Shown in pieces: positions 9,181 through 16,745 of a stretch of 64,000 bases of DNA. Location of the stretch: the NCBI RefSeq assembly GCF_046244365.1, contig NZ_CP176395.1:1674001-1738000 (forward strand). The letters run 5' to 3'. Below the pieces are notes generated by a model that was not told where the DNA came from, ran no database searches, and worked only from the letters and a program-made list of their open reading frames with translations. Position 1 is the first letter of the stretch. Each line of letters starts with the position of its first letter. The position numbers were made by a program, and so were the translations under genes. The DNA comes from Paenibacillus_V sp046244365. Lineage in GTDB: Bacteria; Bacillota; Bacilli; Paenibacillales; NBRC-103111.

Positions 9181-9253
9181 TTCTAACGAATTCTGTAACA
9201 AACAGCCATTTTCGCTGCGGCTTTGTGCAGATTCTAACAAATTCTGAAACAAC
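9181..9253 (+). repeat. Imperfect 22-bp direct repeat, two copies
   Basis: TTCTAACGAATTCTGTAACA (9181-9200) recurs as TTCTAACAAATTCTGAAACA (9232-9251). The copies frame a GC-richer patch between the AraC gene and the shared terminator. Confidence 0.6.
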
Positions 9254-9254
9254 T

Positions 9255-9289
9255 AAAACGGAGCCACGCGGGTTTGCGTGCTCCGTTTT
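9255..9289. terminator. Bidirectional terminator
   Basis: AAAACGGAG-C-CACGC pairs with GCGTG-CTCCGTTTT with one bulged C. A and T tracts flank both sides, so it can serve the upstream AraC gene (+) and the downstream DUF5050-like gene (-). Confidence 0.85.
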
Positions 9290-9307
9290 CTAATTATTTC
9301 TGGAATA

Positions 9308-10654
9308 TCACAATAGCTCGAATCGGTTCGCTTCCTTCTTTGTTGTGTAAAAGACGTTGCCATCGATGCTGTCAAACCATGATACAGCATGGTCGGACAG
9401 TTTCATCTCGCCCGTCCCGTCTAGCGCGGACGAATATAACGCGTTGTCCTCGTCTTTTACATAGTATACCTTGCTGTCGATAACCCGGAACCAGTTGACG
9501 CTCGAGCCCACGATCTTATCACTCTTATTCGTTTTCAGGTTGATTCTGTAAATGTTATTTGCGTCAGAGTTGCTGCGTGAAGCAAGCACGTACACATCGT
9601 CTCCGATGACGGCTATGAAAGGAGCAGCGTCACGTCGGACTCCTAACGAGCTACCGCCCGACGTAACAGCGTACATCAGATCCGGGTCGCCAATACCCTT
9701 GCGGTTCGCCCCTGCCTGGCCCGATGGCGACAAATACAAGTTGCCGCCTTCGAACGCTGAAGCACCCAGATTGATGATTAATGTTCCGTACGGCGTATCA
9801 CGGAAATCGAGATACCCTTGATGTAACAGCTGCGCTTTCCCGTCGTCGCCTATTTTTACGAACTCATCGTGACCCATGATACCTCCCCCGAGGTGATAGG
9901 TAAACCACAGCGTGTTGTCACGGATTTGAAAGGATACATGCTTTTGCAGCCCTTCGGAGGTTTTGATGGTATAGGAATAAATCTCTTCCTTGTTGGACGG
10001 TTGTTGCACGGGAGCTCGATATACATGGTTCGTCGTGTCTGTCGTCTCGACGAAATAATAATACTCCTTGAACAGGGCGATATCGTTCTCCCCGGCATAT
10101 TCGGGAAGGCCGACCGTTTGCAGCTGCGGGTTATGAGACGCGATGCTAAGGCCGTCGGTATCGTCCCACCGGTAATCCCATCCGAATTCGTCGTGTGCGA
10201 AACGCCATGTCAATGGAAAATACGTCACATCCCGGAAGCTTAACAACGGATATTCTTCTTTGGAATTGTCGATCGTCTTGCCGTTGATCGTGACGGCCGA
10301 TGCGGGAACCTCAGCCGCTAAGGAGGCCGCGTTGCGACGCTCGGACTTGTATGGCACATACGAGGAGGTCACACGGCTTTGCATGATGTTCAAGCCGTCG
10401 TCCGGCGACCAATTCGCCTCCAAACCGAGCAGTCTGGTATCGTACCACGTCATCGGAAAATAGGTGATATCGTGATAAACCAGAAGCGGGTATTCGCGGT
10501 ATTGATTTTCCACCGTATGACCGTTCAGGTTCACAGCAAAATCCGGCAGCGTAACCCTCACGCTCATATCCGCGGCTCGACTGTACCCCGCAGGCGCCAA
10601 TAAGCTCATGCATAACGAAAAAACGACCGTATATCCGGCCCATTTTTTTCTCAT
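9308..10654 (-). CDS. Secreted protein: two copper-amine-oxidase-N-like repeats plus DUF5050-type propeller
   Basis: 448 residues with a signal peptide (MRKKWAGYTVVFSLCMSLLA, cleavage near SRAADM). Two related segments follow, at about residues 40-90 and 120-175, each of the form N-x-H/K-T-V/I-(D/E)N...YPLL-x-F/Y-(H/R)D-(I/V)-TYFP-(M/L)TW. These resemble the copper amine oxidase N-domain used as a wall-associated module in Bacillota. The C-terminal about 250 residues show repeated blades (KIGDDGKAQLL, YRINLKTNKSDKI, YSSALDGTGEMKL) like DUF5050 propellers. No catalytic residues are recognised. GGAGGGATG precedes the start. It is monocistronic, with its terminator shared with the AraC gene. Confidence 0.8.
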   Translation of the reverse strand: MRKKWAGYTVVFSLCMSLLAPAGYSRAADMSVRVTLPDFAVNLNGHTVENQYREYPLLVYHDITYFPMTWYDTRLLGLEANWSPDDGLNIMQSRVTSSYVPYKSERRNAASLAAEVPASAVTINGKTIDNSKEEYPLLSFRDVTYFPLTWRFAHDEFGWDYRWDDTDGLSIASHNPQLQTVGLPEYAGENDIALFKEYYYFVETTDTTNHVYRAPVQQPSNKEEIYSYTIKTSEGLQKHVSFQIRDNTLWFTYHLGGGIMGHDEFVKIGDDGKAQLLHQGYLDFRDTPYGTLIINLGASAFEGGNLYLSPSGQAGANRKGIGDPDLMYAVTSGGSSLGVRRDAAPFIAVIGDDVYVLASRSNSDANNIYRINLKTNKSDKIVGSSVNWFRVIDSKVYYVKDEDNALYSSALDGTGEMKLSDHAVSWFDSIDGNVFYTTKKEANRFELL

Positions 10655-10779
10655 CGTTGCGTCATCCCTCCTCCGTTGATTTAAACGCAGGATCGTGGTG
10701 AAAAGTTACAGATCGCCTTCGCTCACCTCCCTCGGGCAAGAAAGTTGATCGGTTATCGTTATAAAATTGCGAATGAAAT

Positions 10780-10808
10780 TTGATTAAAATGAAAGAGTTA
10801 TGTATAAT
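10780..10808 (+). promoter_or_regulatory. Predicted sigma-A promoter of argC
   Basis: TTGATT (10780-10785), a 17-bp AT-rich spacer, then a perfect TATAAT (10803-10808), 45 bp before the argC ATG. Confidence 0.7.
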
Positions 10809-10853
10809 TATTCATAATATTGAAATTATATGCGTTCATGAGGGGGAGGTTTA

Positions 10854-11822
10854 ATGAAATACAAAGTATTTATCGACGGACAAGAAGGGACGACAGGTTT
10901 GAAGATCTTTGAGGATCTGTCAAAACTATCGGACATAGAAGTTCTCCGGATTGACTCCGACAAAAGAAAAAATACGGAAGAACGAAGTAAATTCCTTAGT
11001 GAGGCAGATATCGTTTTTCTTTGTCTTCCCGATTCGGCTGCAAAAGAGTCAATTGGGCTTGTGAAAAATGGAAAAACAAGAATCATTAATACCAGCACAA
11101 CCTTTAGAACGGATAAAAATTGGATTTATGGTCTGCCTGAGTTAAAAAACCAAAGGGAATTCATACGGTCCGCATCGAGAGTCTCCGTTCCAGGTTGTCA
11201 TGCAACCGGTTTTATTCTTACTATCAGACCACTGATTGAAGCCGGCATTCTTCAAAAAGATTATCCCATTACGTGTTTTTCCGTGACTGGCTATTCCGGA
11301 GCTGGAAGAAGCGGGATAGAAGAATATGAGCATTCATCATTACATGCTTCAAGAAAACTCAATGTTCCAAGACATTATGCGTTGCACCACAATCATAAAC
11401 ATATACCTGAGATGTTAATGTATTCAGGGCTTTCATATGAACCGTTATTCACGCCTATTAAAGCTAATTACGCACAAGGACTAGCAATGTCAGTGCCGTT
11501 AATTAGTAGGATTTTGCCCAAAAACTCTTCTGCAAAAGATGTGCATGAAGTATTATCAACGTATTTTGAATCAGAGCGTTTTGTTCATGTGATGCCGTAC
11601 GATTCAGAAGCATACCTTGATGAAGGACATTTCATGATTTCTGAATGCAATCATACGAACCGACTGGAGATTTTTGTTTTTGGACAAAACGACAAGATAA
11701 CTATTATTTCAAGATACGATAATTTAGGTAAAGGTGCATCAGGTGCTGCAATACAAAATATGAATCTCATGCTTGGATTCGATGAAGGAAATAGTTTGGT
11801 GAACGAAATCGGATTACACTAG
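10854..11822 (+). CDS. argC: N-acetyl-gamma-glutamyl-phosphate reductase, type 2
   Basis: 322 residues. The N-terminal nucleotide-binding loop DGQEGTTGLKIFE, the catalytic-cysteine motif VPGCHATGF, and VTGYSGAGRSGIEEYE and LHHNHKHIPEM are hallmarks of the shorter ArgC type 2 family. That enzyme makes N-acetyl-glutamate semialdehyde from the acyl phosphate with NADPH in arginine synthesis. A strong site (GAGGGGGAGG) precedes ATG. No other arginine gene lies nearby, and the gene is much more AT-rich than most of the window. It may therefore be an acquired stand-alone copy with a specialised role, and a housekeeping argC may exist elsewhere. Confidence 0.9.
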   Translation: MKYKVFIDGQEGTTGLKIFEDLSKLSDIEVLRIDSDKRKNTEERSKFLSEADIVFLCLPDSAAKESIGLVKNGKTRIINTSTTFRTDKNWIYGLPELKNQREFIRSASRVSVPGCHATGFILTIRPLIEAGILQKDYPITCFSVTGYSGAGRSGIEEYEHSSLHASRKLNVPRHYALHHNHKHIPEMLMYSGLSYEPLFTPIKANYAQGLAMSVPLISRILPKNSSAKDVHEVLSTYFESERFVHVMPYDSEAYLDEGHFMISECNHTNRLEIFVFGQNDKITIISRYDNLGKGASGAAIQNMNLMLGFDEGNSLVNEIGLH

Positions 11823-11868
11823 AAGTTCTCCGCTGACGGATAACGAGAGCTTAATAAACAATAAGGAT

Positions 11869-11897
11869 GAGGCTGCCGGCAAGGATCGGGCAGCCTC
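11869..11897 (+). terminator. Terminator-like hairpin, repeat copy 1
   Basis: GAGGCTGCC / GGCAGCCTC, 47 bp after argC. The stem and the 3' flank (CTCGTTACGCTATAGGGG) closely resemble the element at 14966-15001. The T tract is short. Confidence 0.6.
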
Positions 11898-12031
11898 GTT
11901 ACGCTATAGGGGGATATAACGCAACTTTCCAACCACTGGAAGCGTTAAAATTAAGGGCTGTAGCTTGGAAACAATACATTTAGAACGTCGTGTAGGAAGA
12001 ATAAATGATCTTTAGAGATGGAGGAATCGTT

Positions 12032-12238
12032 ATGGAGACGAAGGATAATCATTCAATTGATAGCACTGTGGAATCAATCAAAAGCTTATCAGAAAAAGAT
12101 GCGAAGACTTTCTTGAACCTAATATATGCAATTTTGAAAGAAAACGAGATTTCGAGCGAACAATTGATTTCAAATGTATTATCCATTTATGAGAAAAAGA
12201 TCCCGAGAGTAGTTAGATCAAGACAGGAAAATGAATAA
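12032..12238 (+). CDS. Small hypothetical protein (68 aa)
   Basis: The product METKDNHSIDSTVESIKSLS... is a charged, probably all-helical protein ending in a basic tail (IPRVVRSRQENE). No family is recognised. The start at 12032 is supported by GGAGG seven bases upstream; the frame also extends up to 12005 without a better site. It is AT-rich like argC just upstream and may belong to the same acquired patch. It has no membrane segment and no cysteine. The nearest neighbour downstream is the MocR gene, 210 bp away, behind a weak hairpin. Confidence 0.6.
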   Translation: METKDNHSIDSTVESIKSLSEKDAKTFLNLIYAILKENEISSEQLISNVLSIYEKKIPRVVRSRQENE

Positions 12239-12361
12239 TTAATCATCAGTTGCAATAAGACGTTATGCAGAAAAGATATCTGAAGTTGCACTATATATGT
12301 ATTCCCTGTCTCTCCCAGTACGATTTGAGAAATGTATAAATGGTTACCTTCCCAATTACTT

Positions 12362-12408
12362 CGGAACCACACCCCGGCAAAAATTCCCGAGGCGTGGTTC
12401 TTTCTTTT
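12362..12408 (+). terminator. Weak hairpin with T-rich tail
   Basis: GAACCAC and GTGGTTC arms with a long internal loop, followed by TTTCTTTTC. Placed between the small gene and the MocR start, it could end the first transcript or attenuate the second. Confidence 0.4.
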
Positions 12409-12449
12409 CCCTCGCTATCTGTGCCATCATGAATTTGGGGGCGATGAAC

Positions 12450-13907
12450 ATGTTTAATGACTTTAAGCTCACGGATGACCGACCGCTCTATATCCAGGTG
12501 AAAGATTACTTGAAACGTCTGATTATAAAAGGATCCCTGCAAGCCGATCAGAAGCTTCCTTCCACCCGCGAGCTCGGCTTGCTGCTCGCCGTCAGCCGCA
12601 ACACCGTTATTTCCGCCTACGCCGAGCTGGAGGGAGACGGCTTCGTCTATGCGGTTCAGGGGAAAGGCAGCTATGTTGCTGCAGTTTCCGCTCCGCCCGG
12701 CGCAGCCGCCCCATCCTGCGAAATCGATTGGCAATCGCGTATAAACGAATATGCGCGGCAAGCAGTAGAGCTGGACCGGATGAAACGCGGCATTCGAGCA
12801 GATAAAAGCGTCATCTCGTTTACCAGCATTGCACCCGACGAGAAGTTGTTCGATCTGGACAATGTAAAGCGCGCTTTTCTAGACCGAATAGCGGAGGAGG
12901 GGGGCGTACTGCTGAATTACGGATACGCGAAAGGGTATAAACCGCTTATCGATTATTTACTGAAATATATGGAGCAAAAGGGCGTCGATCTGAGCGGGAA
13001 AGATTTGCTGATAACGAACGGCTTCACGGAAGCGTTCGATATCGTGATGTCCGCTTTTCGCAGGAAAGACGGCGGATCGGTCATTTGCGAAAACCCGACC
13101 CATTACACCGCCATCAAAAACTTGAGACTGAACGGCTTCGACATTACGGGCATTCCGATGGAGCGTGACGGCATCAATCTGGCCGAGCTAGAACGTGCAT
13201 TGACGGAACGGGCTTACGATTGTGCATATTTGATCCCGTCCTACCATAATCCTACTGGCATCGTAACGTCCCCTGAGAAAAGACTGGCGATCATGCAGCT
13301 TATGGCCCGTCACCGCATCCCAGTCATCGAAGACGGCTTCAACGAGGAACTGCGTTATTCGGGTTCGCATGTATCCCCTTTAATCGCAACGGCCGGACAA
13401 GGCAATGGGGTTATTTATATCGGCAGCTTCTCCAAAGTGCTCTTCCCTGGTCTCCGAGTTGGCTGGGTACTGGCGGACCGCCGGCTGATCGATTGCCTGG
13501 AAAGCATCAAACGGGCCCGCAGCATTCACACCTCGACGCTTGATCAATCGGTGCTCTTTCAATATCTCTATAATGGCAATCTGGAGAAATATTTGAAAAA
13601 AGCCCGTGCTCATTATAAACGAAAATACGAGTGGACGAAGCATTGCTGCAAAATGCACCTCCCTTATAAAAGACTGTCGGGAGACGGAGGCCTGCATCTG
13701 TTTGTCGAATTCGACGAGTGTTTCGATACGACGGCACTGCTTAACGAGTGTTCCGGCCAAGGGGTTATTTTTACGCCAGGGGATATGTTTTACACAGACG
13801 GGGGAGGAAGGCATACGATGCGGCTCGGATTCTCGAGAGTGCCGGATGATGATATCGGCAAAGGGCTTGAAATTATCGGACGGACGGTCAAACAACACAT
13901 GAGATAA
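12450..13907 (+). CDS. MocR-family regulator (GntR wHTH fused to aminotransferase fold)
   Basis: About 485 residues. Residues 1-75 are a GntR winged helix (PLYIQVKDYLKRLIIKG, STRELGLLLAVSRNTVISAY). From about residue 110 a fold-type I PLP aminotransferase domain follows, with the TNGFTEAFDIV loop, SYHNPTGIVTSP and the PLP lysine in GSFSKVLFPGLRVGW. MocR proteins use PLP or its amino-acid adducts to activate or repress an adjacent gene, here the EamA transporter 105 bp downstream. ATG 12450 has GGGGGC eight bases upstream; the frame upstream of it includes the hairpin region and is not coding-like. The class call is firm; the effector is unknown. Confidence 0.92.
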   Translation: MFNDFKLTDDRPLYIQVKDYLKRLIIKGSLQADQKLPSTRELGLLLAVSRNTVISAYAELEGDGFVYAVQGKGSYVAAVSAPPGAAAPSCEIDWQSRINEYARQAVELDRMKRGIRADKSVISFTSIAPDEKLFDLDNVKRAFLDRIAEEGGVLLNYGYAKGYKPLIDYLLKYMEQKGVDLSGKDLLITNGFTEAFDIVMSAFRRKDGGSVICENPTHYTAIKNLRLNGFDITGIPMERDGINLAELERALTERAYDCAYLIPSYHNPTGIVTSPEKRLAIMQLMARHRIPVIEDGFNEELRYSGSHVSPLIATAGQGNGVIYIGSFSKVLFPGLRVGWVLADRRLIDCLESIKRARSIHTSTLDQSVLFQYLYNGNLEKYLKKARAHYKRKYEWTKHCCKMHLPYKRLSGDGGLHLFVEFDECFDTTALLNECSGQGVIFTPGDMFYTDGGGRHTMRLGFSRVPDDDIGKGLEIIGRTVKQHMR

Positions 13908-14012
13908 CGAGGTGCGAACATGAAAGTCGGCGTCAGTTGGGGAGGCATATCGTCGGAACGTTACTTAAAGTGTCGAATGCATTTTCGTATTAACTATTTT
14001 GGGGAGATTGTA

Positions 14013-14948
14013 ATGAACAACAAAACGACAAGCGGCTGGATCAATGGTTTCCTGGGTGTACTCATCTTCAGCGGCTCGCTGCCCGCAACACGCGTGGCTG
14101 TAGTGGATTTTGATCCTTTGTTCCTCACCGTATGCCGCGCCGCCATCGCTGGGGTGCTTGCAGGAGCGCTTCTCCTCGTCTTCCGGCAACAAAGACCTGT
14201 TCGAAGCGACATCGTTCCGCTATTGGTGGTAGCACTCGGCGTGGTAGTGGGTTTTCCGCTACTGTCAGCCTTGGCGCTACAGTATGTCACATCCGCGCAT
14301 GCCATTATGTTCATTGGACTTCTGCCGCTTGCGACGGCAGTTTTCGGGGTACTACGCGGCGGTGAACGCCCTCGATCAATCTTTTGGATCTTCTCAGCTT
14401 TAGGCAGCTTCCTTGTGGCAGGATTCGCTCTAACCCAGGGGTTTACATCTTCGCCGGTCGGCGATGCGTTCATGCTGGCTGCTATCATCGTGTGCGGTCT
14501 CGGTTACGCTGAAGGGGCGCGGCTCTCACGGAGGCTAGGGGGTTGGCAGGTGATCTCCTGGGCGCTCGTTCTGTCGCTTCCCGTTATGTCACTGCTCTCG
14601 TTCTATTACATGCCGGTCTCGTGGGCGGGTATCGGTCGTTCCGCTCTCTTTAGCCTTGCTTATGTCTCCCTGTTCAGCATGCTCATCGGCTTTGTGTTCT
14701 GGTATCGTGGTCTTGCCCAGGGCGGCATAGCGGCGGTCGGACAGTTACAACTTCTCCAGCCTTTCCTTGGCTTGCTGCTTGCATCTCTCGTTCTACACGA
14801 GCCAATCGGTTGGCCTATATTTACAGTGAATATCGCTGTCGTACTGTGCGTGGCCATCGCACGGCGGTTCACAGTCAACTCCGATATCGAAGTGAAAGGA
14901 CAAATCTTTCATCAAGGGCGAAAGAAACAGTACACTAATGGGAACTAG
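14013..14948 (+). CDS. EamA-type DMT transporter
   Basis: 311 residues with about ten hydrophobic helices and two EamA halves (ATRVAVVDFDPLFLTVCRAA in the first; FWYRGLAQGGIAAVGQLQLL in the second). Family members move amino acids or metabolites across the inner membrane, usually outwards. ATG 14013 lies six bases after GGGGAG; the open frame back to 13920 has no other support. It lies directly after the MocR gene in the same direction, a frequent pairing in Bacillota, so it is probably the regulated target. The substrate is not predictable. Confidence 0.9.
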   Translation: MNNKTTSGWINGFLGVLIFSGSLPATRVAVVDFDPLFLTVCRAAIAGVLAGALLLVFRQQRPVRSDIVPLLVVALGVVVGFPLLSALALQYVTSAHAIMFIGLLPLATAVFGVLRGGERPRSIFWIFSALGSFLVAGFALTQGFTSSPVGDAFMLAAIIVCGLGYAEGARLSRRLGGWQVISWALVLSLPVMSLLSFYYMPVSWAGIGRSALFSLAYVSLFSMLIGFVFWYRGLAQGGIAAVGQLQLLQPFLGLLLASLVLHEPIGWPIFTVNIAVVLCVAIARRFTVNSDIEVKGQIFHQGRKKQYTNGN

Positions 14949-14965
14949 AGTTCAACATCCAAGAG

Positions 14966-15001
14966 AACGAGGCTGCCGAGAAAACGATCGGCAGCCTCGT
15001 T
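14966..15001 (+). terminator. Terminator-like hairpin, repeat copy 2
   Basis: Perfect 14-bp arms AACGAGGCTGCCGA / TCGGCAGCCTCGTT around GAAAACGA, 18 bp after the EamA stop. The 3' flank TATGCTATGGGGC matches that of the copy at 11869. Confidence 0.75.
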
Positions 15002-15102
15002 ATGCTATGGGGCAATTATCATGAATTTATTAGGATTAAATCAGCTATTAAAAAGAGATAAAATGGTATATTTGGATTAACATACTTAGGCGGTGATAGT
15101 GT

Positions 15103-15576
15103 ATGGAGCATGAACAACCTAAACATTTCATTGCGGTTTCAGCTTTGGTGAAAAACGAAAAAGACGAAGTCTTATTACTTAGAACTCATTGGCGATCGGA
15201 TACATGGGAAATGCCGGGAGGGAATGTCGAGACAGGGGAACCGTTAGACGAGGCTGTTCGAAGGGAGTTTCTTGAGGAGACGGGGATTTTAATCCGTCCC
15301 CTTGGCATAACAGGGGTGTATTATAATGCGACGAGGCATGTTTTATCAGTAGTGTTTAATGCGGAGTACATCAGCGGCGATATCAAAATTCAACCAGAGG
15401 AAATTCTAGAAGCGAGGTATATCCAACTAAACGAATCGAACATTGACCAATACATAACTCGCCCGCAACAAAAGTCTCGTACACTTGATGCTATGAAAGC
15501 AAAGTGTTTTGTTCCATATGAAACTTGGGAAGTAAGTCCACAGTATAACTTATTGTCCAGATTACACAATGAATAA
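15103..15576 (+). CDS. Nudix hydrolase 1
   Basis: 157 residues with a full Nudix box: G-N-V-E-T-G-E-P-L-D-E-A-V-R-R-E-F-L-E-E, then TGI, which satisfies Gx5Ex7REUxEExGU. The box is preceded by LLLRTHWRSDTWEMPGG. Such enzymes cleave nucleoside diphosphates linked to another group using Mg2+ held by the box glutamates. Substrate specificity cannot be read. AGGCGGTG lies upstream of the ATG. The gene is AT-rich and followed 46 bp later by a second Nudix gene, forming a probable two-gene transcript. Confidence 0.9.
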   Translation: MEHEQPKHFIAVSALVKNEKDEVLLLRTHWRSDTWEMPGGNVETGEPLDEAVRREFLEETGILIRPLGITGVYYNATRHVLSVVFNAEYISGDIKIQPEEILEARYIQLNESNIDQYITRPQQKSRTLDAMKAKCFVPYETWEVSPQYNLLSRLHNE

Positions 15577-15622
15577 TGATAATGAAGAACGAGAGCCTTG
15601 ATGGAAGAATGGGGGCAAAAAG

Positions 15623-16027
15623 GTGGTTCCTAAGCATATTATTTCTGCGGCAACGATTGTAATAAATGAACGTAACGAAATTCTATTAATAAAAGGCCCT
15701 AGGAGAGGGTGGGAAATGCCGGGGGGGCAGGTTGAAGAAGGCGAGTCGCTGAAAGATGCGGCGATTCGGGAAACAAAGGAAGAGAGCGGTTTGGATATAG
15801 AGGTGACAAAATTTTGTGGCGTTTTTCAAAATGTAGGTGAGTGTATTTGTAACACTTTATTTTTAGGCAGAGCAGTCGGAGGAGAATTAACAACGACCCC
15901 AGAGTCTTTAGAAGTAGGATTTTTTCCATTAGAAGTAGCCTTAGAAATGGTAACCTGGAAAAATTTCAGGCAGAGAATAGAGCTTTGTTTGAATGAAGAA
16001 CGGCATCCTTTTTATGTTGAATTTTGA
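15623..16027 (+). CDS. Nudix hydrolase 2
   Basis: 134 residues; the Nudix box reads GQVEEGESLKDAAIRETKEE followed by SGL, with all catalytic glutamates present, preceded by RGWEMPGG. It is shorter than its neighbour and only distantly similar, so this is not a recent duplicate. GTG start 15623 sits behind GGGGGC and AAAAGG. It shares the AT-rich character and the likely transcript of Nudix 1, and ends at a terminator 40 bp downstream. Probably a nucleotide-pool or NDP-sugar clean-up enzyme, by family only. Confidence 0.88.
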   Translation: MVPKHIISAATIVINERNEILLIKGPRRGWEMPGGQVEEGESLKDAAIRETKEESGLDIEVTKFCGVFQNVGECICNTLFLGRAVGGELTTTPESLEVGFFPLEVALEMVTWKNFRQRIELCLNEERHPFYVEF

Positions 16028-16067
16028 TAAGTGAATATAAACACCTTTAGGCGCTGAAAGCCGGATA

Positions 16068-16108
16068 ACCCCAATCAGAAAAGCAATTTCCTGATCGGGG
16101 TATTTTTA
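16068..16108 (+). terminator. Terminator of the Nudix pair
   Basis: ACCCCAATCAG / CTGATCGGGGT (one mismatch) followed by ATTTTTATTTT. Confidence 0.85.
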
Positions 16109-16286
16109 TTTTCACGATTATTTTTTTCTTTTCATCGCTTCAATTGCTGCGAATCAGTAGGCGTTTTCTCGGAAACTGAAAGTATTCTTCGAAAACCGTA
16201 GAGTAGTTGCAGGTGTATCGGATCTGTTGATTTACCGGTATCGACTGCTGCCTTATGATGACGATGGAAGGAGGGGAGATAGTAAT

Positions 16287-16300
16287 TGTAAACGGTTACA
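16287..16300. promoter_or_regulatory. CcpA cre box upstream of the leader element
   Basis: TGTAAACGGTTACA fits the consensus TGWAANCGNTNWCA at every position. It overlaps the proposed -10 (TACAAA, 16297-16302) of the leader transcript, where CcpA binding would repress. Confidence 0.7.
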
Positions 16301-16310
16301 AAATGTCGAG

Positions 16311-16402
16311 AATAAACGGCTTTGCCGACTTTTTGGCGGTGCGTTTACCGAGAAGTCGAACTATCAGCGGAGGGTATGCTTTCCGAGATTTTCAAAAAGG
16401 GA
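16311..16402 (+). ncRNA. Conserved structured 5' leader, copy A (unidentified class)
   Basis: A block of 31 nt (16343-16373, GTTTACCGAGAAGTCGAAC then ATCAGCGGAGG) is repeated at 59541-59571 with one change. Flanking segments differ in sequence but keep pairing: GCCG/TGGC before the block, GGAGG...CTTTCC after it, and an outer CTTTG/CAAAAAG pair. A -10-like TACAAA sits just upstream, so the element begins near the transcript start. It precedes a signal-peptide remnant. No named riboswitch class was recognised. Confidence 0.55.
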
Positions 16403-16412
16403 CGGTGTGTTC

Positions 16413-16523
16413 ATGGTCAATCGCAGGTGGCAGCGTAGAACGGCTATTTCAATCGTATTCGCAATGGGATTCAGTCTGATACTAAACTTGTTTTCGTTTC
16501 AAATCGCGCATTATACGTCGTGA
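16413..16523 (+). pseudogene. Truncated secreted-protein gene (signal peptide only)
   Basis: The frame starts MVNRRWQRRTAISIVFAMG and continues FSLILNLFSFQIAHYTS to a stop, a typical signal peptide with nothing after it. It is placed properly behind the leader element and cre box, so it appears to be the 5' end of an exported-protein gene. The sequence breaks at about 16510-16525, where an SLH-protein fragment begins on the opposite strand. Confidence 0.6.
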
Positions 16524-16720
16524 TCGACGCCTTGCACGATATGCTTGGCCGCCAGCTTTTTAATAGAAGTTTCGGCCCAATGACCGATGACGTCCGTAAA
16601 CGGCTTCTCGTACTCCAATACGGCAAAAGTCGAGAAGTGTCCGGTTTCGAAACGCACTCGGCCGTATTTCTCGCCACAAGCAGCTTGTAAAGTCTGAGGC
16701 GATTTCCAGCTAATCCTAGC
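16511..16720 (-). pseudogene. SLH-domain fragment in reverse orientation
   Basis: Minus-strand translation gives RVRFETGHFSTFAVLEYEKP followed by FTDVIGHWAETSIKKLAAKH and IVQGV. This is the end of a pre-SLH domain plus the first two thirds of an SLH module, stopping abruptly at DHDV. The wording matches the same junction in the first gene of the window (IYAIVEADGKTFADLIGHW). Neither a start nor the remaining SLH modules are present. It abuts the truncated signal peptide head to head, which suggests a rearrangement breakpoint. Confidence 0.75.
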
Positions 16721-16745
16721 ATCCGGCATAGATACAGTCAAGTAG

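Noticed and set aside
12297..12449. N-terminal extension of the MocR protein
   Set aside because: The extension covers a hairpin with a T-rich tail and has no ribosome binding site; GGGGGC plus ATG 12450 gives a normal MocR N-terminus.
13920..14012. Upstream extension of the EamA protein
   Set aside because: It adds a polar segment before the first membrane helix and has a weaker start than ATG 14013 behind GGGGAG.
16311..16402. Known riboswitch (c-di-GMP-I, TPP, purine, SAM, fluoride) as identity of the leader
   Set aside because: None of the signature motifs of those classes could be found; only the two in-window copies support the element, so it is left unnamed.
16227..16412. Coding sequence upstream of the signal-peptide remnant
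   Set aside because: This frame covers the cre box and the leader element, and the matching frame in leader copy B contains a stop, so conservation is not at protein level.
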